From positions 139,066,198 through 139,130,197 of the forward strand of contig NC_060246.1 of NCBI RefSeq assembly GCF_921293095.1: DNA of 64,000 nt, written 5' to 3'. How positions within the stretch are numbered: position 1 is the first letter of the stretch; each line of letters begins with the position of its first letter. The notes beneath the pieces were generated by a model, which saw only the letters and a program-made list of their open reading frames with translations, was not told where the DNA came from and ran no database searches. Positions 1 through 9,231 of this stretch are shown piece by piece. Source of the DNA: Ischnura elegans (lineage: Eukaryota > Arthropoda > Insecta > Odonata > Coenagrionidae). Made by a program: the position numbers and the translations under genes.

Positions 1-609
1 TTTCTAGACAGCAAAACAACAAAATTAAATGATTCAAATATTACTGATCACATTTTAAGTACCTGCTCTTTCTGAATGCGTTGTGTACGAGGTATAACAG
101 TGTGGTGCATGCAAGGATCACGGTTTAGGTTGGCACTCTCCTTTATTTGCTTACAGTGACGAATGTATTGCTTCTTAGACAGGCGATAGTGACCTCCTCC
201 AATGGACATACCATCGCTATAAAAATACAAGAGAACATGTAACCATGAAAATACCAGTATAAAAAATATTTCATCATTTTTATGGCTTCAACATCCTGAT
301 TAAACAACAACTTTATATAGCCAGGACGAATATCAATAAATATCAAAACGTATGAAGAATTTTTGGTCTTAAAAATGAAAATAGGTAGACAATAAACTCA
401 AATTACACCTAATATATTTATAACTATCATTTCATCTCAAATCAATAAACATTTGTCCCATAAGATCTCAGATTGCGATGAAAATATCTGTTAAGGTCCA
501 TATCCACCTCAAACTAAAAACCCCAAGACTAATTTGTAAATAATTGTGAGTTTCATGAGCATTTCAATTCTTTGCAATTTTGCAAAAAAAAAGCGTCTCA
601 AATAATATA
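1..609. other. No gene recognised; AT-rich flank
   Basis: AT-rich sequence without a convincing exon, RNA gene or repeat signature. The short open frames have low-complexity composition and resemble no family I know. It may be part of a long Axin intron, since Axin runs leftwards through the window. Confidence 0.4.
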
Positions 610-1320
610 CAGTTGACCCTCTTTAATACGAACAACCTTATTATGAAGTCCTCGTTATTATGAAGTAAATTGTTGGTCCCGACGAAAAGGCCTATCCAAT
701 CTACAGTACAAGAAACGTTATTACGAACCTCAGTTTCGGTCCCGGGGGTTACAAAGTGAACTTTATTACGAAGCTCCACGGATAAGCAACGGCATTTTAT
801 AAGACACAAATGGCATTTTTATACACTACGCAACGTCAAAATCATTGAGCTATTTTTAAGTTTTCCTCGTGCACTGTGCCCAAGAGCGTCAATTATAGTT
901 CTTACCTCTGTCGGAGATACTTCGGTATCCAAGCAACATCATATCGTAAGTATCATTCCTGTGGAATGATGGTGACCCACTCATTACTGCTCGTAAATTG
1001 GACGTACAGTGAGTCCTCTTTCTACACACATTCAATTTACTAACTTTCAGAGATACGAAGATTCAAAAAATTCAAGTATGCCCGAAATTTCAAATTTGGC
1101 TCCTTTCGAGTTGGCCGATTCGACGCCGTGTGGCATTGAGGAACTTGCACTTAGGGCATAATCTGAACAAAGCATCATTGAATCCAGTATGTAGTCAGGA
1201 ACTATTCAGCGTTTCGCTCACTATTCCTTCCCGTGCACAATGATTTTTATTGGTTCCGGCTGCGTCGCACGTCCAGCTAGATCAATTAGTCAAAATCACG
1301 AGTTAATGCACAATTGTCTT
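610..1320 (+). repeat. Tigger-like non-autonomous element, 5' part only
   Basis: The left end reads TA then CAGTTGACCCTC and runs into a subterminal region rich in the word TTACGAA. The phrase TTGGTCCCGACGAA and the stretch near 1100-1310 recur in the same order in the copy at 56296-58295, so both belong to one family. The family's right end (see 58295) is CTACTG followed by TA, as in pogo/Tigger elements that insert at TA. No matching right end is seen nearby, so this copy is truncated or decayed. No transposase is present. Confidence 0.6.
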
Positions 1321-1893
1321 AAGCAGTATGACTTAATTTTCATGTATGCTCATGAACTATATAAAATCAAGGCCAAGTATAACTACAACAATGAAAAACT
1401 AAACATGATTACGTCCGAGTTGGTAGATGCATGAAAAATGTTGTTTTATAGTAGAAGAATGGAACTTTGAATTTTTCTGTTTCTTTTTCACCTTAAAAAT
1501 ATATCATACTTCAATCAATCCTGATGTACAATAATTTTGTGAAGTTTAAGACGCTTTGCAACTGAAACCTATATAATCAAAACCTAATATTAGAAAGGAA
1601 AAGGTTTCTGAAGAAATTGTAACCTATACTAAAAATTCTCACAACCCAGAGGCAAATGAAGAAATTCAAGATTCGAGAAGAAGAAAGAAAGATGTCAAGT
1701 ATGTAATAAAGTCCATCAATATCTGATATCCTCTTATCATTTTTAAATGAAAGGAACGAAAAAAATTTATCTTATGAAAACTGAACGCATCCTTGCATAC
1801 CCTTTGGGAACTCATGAATGAGGATTTCGATACGTAATACAGGAGCATCAAATGCTGCTTAGGGTAAGATTATATTCACAAAATTTATAAAAT
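1321..1893. other. No gene recognised
   Basis: AT-rich sequence between two repeats. I see no exon, RNA gene or recognisable repeat in it. Confidence 0.4.
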
Positions 1894-1938
1894 ACGGTGG
1901 TTTCCTATTATTATTTAATTGCCTAAATTGAAAGATTA

Positions 1939-3805
1939 CACAGGTCTGCGATATAAAAATAGTTTCAAATTTAATAAGTGATTTTTATAGTGTTTTCAAC
2001 GCTGATTTCGGGAAAAATAAGGAAAAAATTCCATCACGCACAGTTAATTCACAAACTGCATTTCTGGTTTTAGCGGTTTTTGATATTTTTATAAATATTT
2101 CAGCACTCTCGTGAGTTTGAATTTCGGTTTTTAGGATTGCCACTAACTTTTATTTAGCAGTTTTCATACTAGATATACGTAAAATAAAGAGTTATTAGGA
2201 GAAACCAGCAGTATTTTCATGTCAGCACTTGTCCTTGCCGCCCCCCTGCCCCATGTACTTCCTGGCTCCCTTGCTGAAAAAGTAAACTTCGCCTACTTTG
2301 GTATAAAGTTAGGTGATCAAAATAACCCTTGGGCCCCACACAAATTTTGTGCAGTGAGTGTTGAAGAACTGGGACAGTGATTTCAACGTAAAAAGCGGTC
2401 CTTACGTTTTGGAATACCAATGGTTTGTAGGGAGCCCAAAAACCATAGCGAGGACTGCTATTTTAGTTCTCGCACGGTACTAAGTTTCAATTTGAAAAAC
2501 AAAAAGGGTATTTCTTATCCTAACATTCAATCAGCCATTCGCCCTGTTCCTCATGGACCTGAGGTATCAATACCCTCTCCACTAGATTTTTTGGATGATA
2601 TGCATGATGGTGACGAGCTATTGGCTGAGCTAGGTTACAGTGAAGAAGACATTGATTGCTAAGATCCTAGCACAACCGATCCCATTTCATTCTCACAATT
2701 TGAACTGAACGACTTAGTTAGAGAACCGGACTTATGACACGTTTCAAAATAGAATATGCTTCTGATGAGTGGAGACTTTATATTGATTCTTCGAAAAAAG
2801 CCTTTAAGCAGTACTTCTACACTATGGTAATATGTATGCTTCTATACCAGTTGGACACTTGGTTCACTTAAAAGAATGTTACGAAAACCTTGAACTGGTT
2901 TTAAGCAAACTCTGCTACTCAAACCACAAATGGGCACTATATGGTGATTTAAAAGTGATTTCAATGCTGCTTGGTCAACAAAGTGACCATACAAAGTTCC
3001 CTTGCTTTCTCTGTGAGTGGGACAGTAGAGACAAAAAGCAATGCCAAATACAAAAAGCTTGGCCCTTCCTTGAGAAAAAGGTTACAGGTATGGTTTGACA
3101 ATATTGATATTAGAAAATATATATTAGAAAACTTAAGACAGATACCAACTTTGTGAACAAAGTGGAAAAAAAAGAAAAGGCAGCAGGGACATCTTTTAAA
3201 TTAGTTGTTACAGATTTCCTAGGAAACAAGAGAGATTCAAGCTACAAGACAATCATTGCAGACATGCTCGACAACTTTAAGAAGCTGAGCTGGAACATGA
3301 GCATTAAAGTTCATTTTCTCTACTCACATCTTGGCTACTTCCCTGCAAACCTTGGTGATGTACATGGAGAGCAGGGCGTAAGATTCATCGAGATGTCAAA
3401 GAAATGGATAGAAGATATCAAGGAAGATTCAAAGTCACCATGAAAGCGGACTACTGCTGGATGATAAAAAGAGATGATCCTCAACTAATCCTCAACCTGA
3501 CAAGAGGTAAAAGAAGTTTCGACAGGGAGCAAAAGAACTTTTATAAGGACTTATGAGGTTAAAGAAAAATTGAAGTGTAGTTTATAACATTATTTATAAA
3601 TAAAATAGAATTTTATAGCTTTGGAAAAAATGTGAAAAATTGCCATATTTTGTTACTATACCCAAACATACTTCCTAATTTGTGAGAAAACCTGACGTGA
3701 TAGACAAAAATGGATTAGATTTTTAAATTCAGCGCTGAAAAGTACATAAAAATCAGTTATCAAATTTCAAACAACTTTCAAAAAGTATTTTTTTGCAGGC
3801 CTGTG
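1939..3805 (+). mobile_element. TTA-target DNA transposon carrying an orphan-protein relic
   Basis: The boundaries are exact because the surrounding MITE exists uninterrupted elsewhere. The element starts CACAGGTCTGC, ends GCAGGCCTGTG (terminal inverted repeats with one mismatch in 11), and is flanked by TTA on both sides (1936-1938 and 3806-3808). Removing the element and one TTA restores the intact MITE sequence. Its middle (2420-3560) carries a broken coding region of an uncharacterised family. A 3-bp TTA duplication is typical of PIF/Harbinger, but the CAC-first ends are more like the CMC group, so I leave the superfamily open. Confidence 0.7.
2420..3560 (+). pseudogene. Relic of an uncharacterised transposon-associated protein
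   Basis: Several frames together encode pieces of a protein family common in arthropod and cnidarian gene models and usually labelled uncharacterised. Recognisable blocks in order are EDCYF and YPNIQSAIRPVPHG (2420-2662); a stretch near 2830-3098 with NHKWALYGDLKV, GQQSDHTKFPCFLCEWDSR (with a CxxC pair) and WP; then FKLVVTDFLGNKR, VHFLYSHLGYFPANLGD and EQG (3153-3400). After a frameshift near 3395 it continues with a RYQGRFKV and ADYCWMIKRD block. At least two frameshifts, stops and a missing central segment show it is dead. Family recognition is from memory of conserved blocks; its biochemical function is unknown to me. Confidence 0.6.
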
Positions 3806-4819
3806 TTATTACTCCTGGAGTACGCATTTCATGCTTTTAGATTTTTAAATGAGGATATCTATTTTTTGCGATTAAATGAAAAGTGAAAATTTCCAAGAGC
3901 GCGAAAAGGTGATGGCTAAGTATGAATGCTAGGAAAAGCCAATGTGACATCATTCTGGTTCCCGCTGCTGCCGAGTGAGGCCAGCTTGGTGTGAGGCTAT
4001 GAGCACCACTACCCCACTACGATGTAGGCTACTAGCAGGTAGCCCTTAGCTTAAATAAGGATTATTAATACCCTATTAAATGAAGGAAACTTTCCGATCA
4101 TATTAAATTTTAATAAGTGATTATTAAGAGATGTATCCCTGAGCTCTGTGGCAAACTGTGAGCTCTCATCTAAACTGGGATTTCTAAAACCAAATAATTT
4201 GTCTAATTATGAATACTAATTTGTCTAATGATGGGCAATGAATCGCAATCAATGCCTTTCGTTTTCTTTGATGAAGGAAACTACCCTATTATTGGAAGCT
4301 ATGGTAACTAGCAATATGATTACATATTTATCAGATAAGAAATTTTTTTGGGTCATTCCTTTTAAGAAAGTAGAATAACTTCCCTAAATCCAATGAAGTT
4401 CTAGATGGCTTTGAGTGGAAATTAAATCAAATTAATAATATAAATCCAACATGCAAAGTTTGATTGAAGCATTGACAAATACATTACTGGAAACTAAAGA
4501 TTGGTTGGTTCTGGCACTTGGTTCTCAGTACTGCCAGTTCTTGGCCTGAGGAACAGGTATCAAAATCTGATCGCATAAAGTCAGTATTTTGGAACTGGCT
4601 CAGAACGGTGGCGTGGATTTGAATTTGGCACCCAAAACCGAAATGGCCAGCAGCATACTCAAAGCCAAATAATGAAAAAAATGCATGTATTAACTTTCGA
4701 TTGCATAGCGTCCACGTATTTTTTTTCTTTTGAGAGTTGCTCGCTAACACATGCATTTAAGGGTTTGTCAGTTTGTCGCTCTTGCCAACATTGTAACATT
4801 TCCGTAGCTGCGCCCACTT

Positions 4820-5442
4820 AAGGCCCATTTCACATGGATGCAGACGGTCTGTACTAAGCACATGGATAAGGTTCCATTGACGTTAATGGAAGCATACACA
4901 TGAGTGCCTACCGTCTTCATGGGGAGGAGCCATCCGTGTGGCCCCTCCGCCCTGCATATCATCAGCGCGCATACGGGCCAGAGAGACAGGTTTGCGCTTA
5001 CACATGAGAGCCGATGACTAATGTGGACCAATCAGATTTGTCAGTAGAAATAGAGTGAGCCAGGATATAACAGTGCAAGTGCATCATTTCACCATGGATA
5101 GTGAATTTGACACCAAGAAAATAATTGAAAAAATTAGTTCATCAGCGCGTGGCTCAGTAAATATGGTCACTAAAGTGCCTTTTAATGTTCTTCGTACCAC
5201 AATAGGGTGCACCCAAAACCTCCTTTAACGGGCATTTTTCTTCCGTTTTCTAACCTGGTATACAGCAATTACTTGAATTGCACTTGGCAGTATGTCGTTC
5301 TTCTACCTTGGCAAGCTACACACAGCTGACATTGCACAGGATGCGGACAGATTTCATCCGCCCCTATGTGAACAACGGTGGCAACTCTCTATGCCCCGCT
5401 TACGTAGCGCAGAACATCTGCATCCATGTTAAACGAGCACTT
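4820..5442. repeat. Possible TIR element (MITE)
   Basis: The ends share an imperfect inverted repeat of about 21 bp: GGCCCATTTCACATGGATGC on the left and the complement of GCATCCATGTTAAACGAGC on the right, with about 18 positions matching. The interior is GC-richer than its surroundings and has no sustained coding frame. No clear target duplication was identified. The cluster CATAACATAACATAACA just beyond (from about 5516) is a short tandem repeat. Confidence 0.4.
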
Positions 5443-5589
5443 TCAAACGAGCTGACTTTTCGCCTGCCGACGTCCACGGTACTGTTCTTTCAACTTACCA
5501 TATGCACAGTCTAAACATAACATAACATAACACAAACATGTTTACCCGTTTTACCCGTTGATGTGCGAAAAGCCCATCTAAGGCATGAA

Positions 5590-5960
5590 ATACAGACAAT
5601 GTTACATTGAGACTACTTTCAGACCAAATTTATTTTCGCCAGCCATCGTTCATGGGAAATTCACGCAGCTTTCAGATGAGACGAGAGACGATGAGATTTC
5701 TCTGCAACTCCGTGTGTGCCGAGAACGGAGGCCGACGGAAAATAGTTTCCTCTGAAAGTGGTCTTACGATTGAATCATGTACATATACAGTGATTCTTCG
5801 GCATACAAGCAATATACGTTCCGAAAAGTTGTTTGTAAGTTGATTAACCTATGTAAAGCATCGAAAAGTATGGTATCCTGCAAACTGCAACACTGCATTA
5901 CATTTTTGCATTAGCTCACGGCCCCTGAGTTTATCCAAGGTGTTGCTGTACTGGCGTGTT
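5590..5960 (+). repeat. Fragment related to the Tigger-like family of 63357-64000
   Basis: The stretch around 5840-5930 (GATTAACCTATG, then GCATCGAAAAGT, then ATCCTGCA, then GCATTACA) recurs with small changes at about 63620-63690, inside a Tigger-like element. No ends or target duplication were found, so this is probably a decayed internal fragment. Confidence 0.3.
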
Positions 5961-6862
5961 GAGCAGTTTATTGTTAAGGCTATTTGAACTGTGACAGAGA
6001 ACCATGCAAAGTTATCAATTAAAGTAACAATTTAAGCTACATTTCAGAATGCAGAACATATTTTGAACTGACTCACAAGTTACAACAAATTAACAGATGA
6101 TGTCCTCAGATGTTGGGGGAGTTTCCCTATTAATACTGATGCTATGCAGTATGTAAACTGTGCTCCAAGCATAATTCGTACAACCCTTCAAAATCAACAT
6201 CGACCACTACTGTTTTCAGTGAACGCCAGTTTAGTACTGCAGGCAATATTTCCGGCAAAAAAAGAACAGATTAGACCCACATAGGGTAAAAATGTTGAAT
6301 TTAAAAAATCAAAACCTGGAGAAAGAACCTGACTGATGTAATGCAATCCATGCAAAGACGATCATGCATTCTTTAACAACATGTTATTTAAACTTTTTTG
6401 CTTAGAAAATAAAATTGTGGACACGATCTTAAGTTTTTTAAAAGAGGTTTCCTGCTAATTTACATCTTTAGTGAAATTATTTTCATTCAATCCTTGTCGT
6501 TAATCATTTAAATTTGCCATTAATTCAGAGTTCATTCTTGGAGCCGAAAATCAAGAACCAAGAACCGATGGGGGAGAACTAGACAGGTGCCGAGAACCGA
6601 AAAAAAGAATCAATTCATCCCTACTAGAAACCCTTGTCGAGATATATTCTGAACATGTATTATTTTTCCATTATATTCTTATTTTACTCACATTAATCAA
6701 CCACAATTGATGATAAAATAATACGCCCCCTAAACTATTACTACATCTGCAAGATTTCAATACCCCCACAGAAAGAAATATAGTCCTCAATTCATGGTCG
6801 CTTATTTCTTCTCCAGTAATGAAGATTTCTCGGCGTGGAGTTGAGTAGCCGCAAAATTGAAA
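5961..6862. other. No gene recognised
   Basis: AT-rich DNA with no supported exon, RNA gene or repeat boundary. Confidence 0.4.
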
Positions 6863-7639
6863 TCTATATATATAAAAGAAAGTCGAAAATCGTGTTAGTT
6901 AGAACACTTATAACTCGAGAACGGCTGAACCGATTTTAGTGACATTAGGCTCTTTGGATTCGTCTCAGCCCCGGATAACATATACGGCATTAAAAAATAG
7001 GAAAAGTTCACAAAAAAAATTCAACTTTATCTTAGAGATATGTTTTTAGAAGTTGATTGTTATGACGGTCAAAAAAATAAGATTTTTTTCGTTTTTACTA
7101 ATGTATTGACTGATCTTTTATAAAAATATTTTTAAAAATTTAAATGTTCTAACATGTTATAAATATTAAAGTAATATTAAAATAGTATTAAAATAATTGA
7201 ATTAGAGGTAAGCTCAGCTCGAATTGAGTTGTCAACAAACACATAACTACTGTGTGTGTGAATAAATCTCCAAGCAATTGTTGATTATCAGTAATGTCCG
7301 TGTACTCTGCATGAATAAAATCTTTTAACTTTGTAATAAACGAAGATGAAGTCACCAACTATATATCTGAATATTTAAAGTCCTTGGACGCACCTGAATA
7401 TATCTGAATATTTAAAGTCCTGGCTTACCACGGCACGATTTACAGCTAAAGGTAGGCTCTGTGTTCATGATCTTTCGAAACCTAAACCAACCAAAACTTT
7501 CCAACGGAACGTGTTTGGTTATTTAAAAAAAACTGATAATGAAAGTGATTCACGCCACTATACTCAAAGGAAAATTCAAAGATGAGGAAGTTCTCAATCC
7601 GAAGATTCCATAATCCCAACTTATATGCCCTTTTGAGCT

Positions 7640-7800
7640 TAAACGTATTCAATTTCCAATTCGTGTTGCATTCGTGATAACGATTAACAAATCGCATGGT
7701 CAGTCTTTCAGTTTATGTGATGTTTGTTCTCATGTGTCAGTGAAAACCCATGATTTTCTCATGGCAAACAATATGTGGTATTTTTACGAGTCGGTAAACC
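7640..7800 (+). pseudogene. Helitron helicase C-terminal relic
   Basis: One plus-strand frame reads FPIRVAFVITINKSHGQSF, then CDV and VKTHDFLMAN. This matches the end of Pif1-type Helitron helicases, where a block like AFAMTINKSQGQ is conserved in the last helicase motif. Upstream frames are interrupted by stops and shifts, and the N-terminal Rep domain is absent. The element is a truncated, dead derivative of an autonomous Helitron. Confidence 0.6.
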
Positions 7801-7825
7801 ATCCGCTGTATTTCTTCCTTCGCTC

Positions 7826-8107
7826 CAAGGGTGCAGCTAGGAATTAAGGATAGGCGCAGCTAATACTGGCGGGTCTGTAGGGTATAGAAAACACGCCAAG
7901 GTAAGCGAGAGGTGTGGGGGCCCACCCCAGACATTTTTTAGGATAAAAGGTTCAAAATGGTAGGTTTTGCGGCTGTGTGAACAGTTAAATATTTTGTGAC
8001 TCATCCGTCCCCCTAATATTAATAACCAAATGTTTTATAAAAAGATTCTCTGAGCTCTCGGAGGGGGGGGAGTTTAACCCCCAAAAACCCCCTTCGCTGC
8101 CTCCCTG
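7826..8107. mobile_element. hAT MITE inserted in the Helitron
   Basis: The left end CAAGGGTGCAGCTAGG and the right end CTTCGCTGCCTCCCTG are imperfect inverted repeats of the hAT kind (CAGnGGCGnAGCnAGG-like). The flanks CTTCGCTC (7818-7825) and CTTCGCTT (8108-8115) are an 8-bp duplication with one difference, as hAT transposases make. Its interior (GGAATTAAGG, GGTTCAAAATGGT, G- and C-runs) recurs in the copy at 60577-60888. It has no coding capacity. Confidence 0.7.
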
Positions 8108-8610
8108 CTTCGCTTCGCTAATTTTATTTAATTCGCTTTATTTTGCGCCTCATAAAAAAACAAAAACTGTTGTTTATCAGAGGGCGCTTGATGCAAGACA
8201 TTAAACCCGAATGTGTAGGGCACACCGTGGTGCGTTTACGTAGTGCATTTTTTCCAAACAGAGATACTATAACTGGCGCGCCAGTCTTATGATACGAATG
8301 CTGCTTCATAGGGGCTTTTCTTACAATATTTTGAGCATCAGTCAAGCGTCGGTCTAGCGTTGCGTTAACCTGCCCCGTGAACGAGCCAAGTGTACGCTAC
8401 GGACTTAGACCTAAAAACATTTTTTTACGGTTAATAACACAATTAGCCAACAACTGAATGTGTATAATTTTTATTTCATCAATATTTTCTCATTTAATTA
8501 ATAATAAATCAAATATGATTAAAACCATACTGCCGCTCTTTATTTATAAATGGTGCAACTAAACTGTAAGTTCATTGAATGTTAGGCGGTACGAAGTTCG
8601 CCGGGTCAGC

Positions 8611-8810
8611 TAGTCTAACATAAATTAACAACCTCATCCGCTAGCACTCTAAAGCTTGGTTTGTATCTCATTTAACTTCTGTAATTTACACATTGCTTTA
8701 TATGTGTACTTAGTCTAACATAAATTAACAACCTCATCCGCTAGCACTCTAAAGCTTGGTTTGTATCTCATTTAACTTCTGTAATTTACACATTGCTTTA
8801 TATGTGTACT
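8611..8810 (+). repeat. Perfect tandem duplication, 2 x 100 bp
   Basis: Positions 8611-8710 and 8711-8810 are the same 100-bp sequence, starting TAGTCTAACATAAATT and ending TATGTGTACT. The first unit begins inside the CTAG terminus of the Helitron, so the duplication arose at or after that insertion. The lack of differences suggests a recent event. Confidence 0.9.
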
Positions 8811-9045
8811 TAGGGCAATATTGGAATATGTGAAGTTAACGTTTAGGAGAAATACAACGGATCATATTTGATGCCGATTTACTTAGCATTCCTAAAGTCT
8901 GGAAGAGAGACATATGGTGATTGAGCAGTTGGATAGGTTCAACTGTTAATAAATTTGACCGTTTGCACTGTTGGGGCTAAGGTGACACCAGAACGAAGTA
9001 TACTGTGGAAATCACCGTAGATATGGAGGATGAAAAAGTAATAAG

Positions 9046-9231
9046 AGTTGCAGAAAAGTTTCTCGGGTTTTCCACCGGCTGATGTCGTCCATGTCTCCCG
9101 ACGTTTCGATCCGCGACTTGCTGATCATCCTCAGAAGATCCCCTGAGGATGATCAGCAAGTCGCGAATCGAAACGTCGGGAGACATGGACGACATCAGCC
9201 GGTGGAAAACCCGAGAAACTTTTCTGCAACT
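9046..9231. repeat. Nearly perfect 186-bp palindrome (foldback element)
   Basis: Two 89-bp arms (9046-9134 and 9143-9231) are inverted complements with one mismatch (near 9113/9164), separated by 8 bases. Each arm contains a CTGAGGA ... GAAAC module: 9143-9174 on the plus strand and its mirror on the minus strand. Flanked by TCCC (9039-9042 region of the loop side) and GGGA, the plus-strand module can be folded into a hammerhead-like shape. The two open frames over the arms are near-identical by symmetry and are not genes. Confidence 0.85.
9143..9181 (+). ncRNA. Hammerhead-like core module (candidate)
   Basis: CTGAGGA (9143-9149) is followed by one T. A hairpin at 9151-9169 has outer pairs GAT/ATC, inner pairs GC/GC and loop AAGTC, and is followed by GAAAC (9170-9174) and GTC (9175-9177). 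TCCC just before CTGAGGA (9139-9142) can pair with GGGA just after GTC (9178-9181). This is the order of parts in a hammerhead ribozyme: stem I, CUGANGA, stem II, GAAA, stem III, UH cleavage position. Against it, stem III would be one base pair with a tiny loop, and an unpaired T sits at the base of stem II. Activity is not shown. Confidence 0.35.

Larger units (their letters stand above)
1894..4287. mobile_element. AT-target MITE (ISL2EU-like) split by a second transposon
   Basis: Degraded copy of the MITE also present at 26489-27149 and 57544-58206. The left end, ACGGTGGTTTCCT, has one change from AGGGTGGTTTCCT. The right end, GGAAACTACCCT, is its inverted complement, and AT flanks both sides. 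About 40 bp in, the family sequence GATTATTACTCCTGG is opened after GATTA and resumes at TTATTACTCC; the 1.87 kb between is a separate transposon (1939-3805). A segment present in the other two copies, including a GCATGCATTGGTAA block, is missing here. Two-base AT duplications and short AGGG ends fit ISL2EU-type Harbinger relatives; the superfamily is an inference. Confidence 0.65.
6863..8613 (+). mobile_element. Helitron, decayed
   Basis: The 5' end begins TCTATATATATAAAAG, followed by the insect Helitron phrase with TTAGTTAGAACAC and AACGGCTGAACCGATTT. The 3' end, GAAGTTCGCCGGGTCAGCTAG, closes with CTAG preceded by a GC-rich hairpin. The insertion lies between an A (6862) and a T (8614), the A/T target typical of Helitrons, which make no target duplication. 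A plus-strand relic near 7640-7800 still encodes part of the helicase. A hAT MITE (7826-8107) is inserted inside. At 1.75 kb with a broken helicase the copy cannot move itself. Confidence 0.75.
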
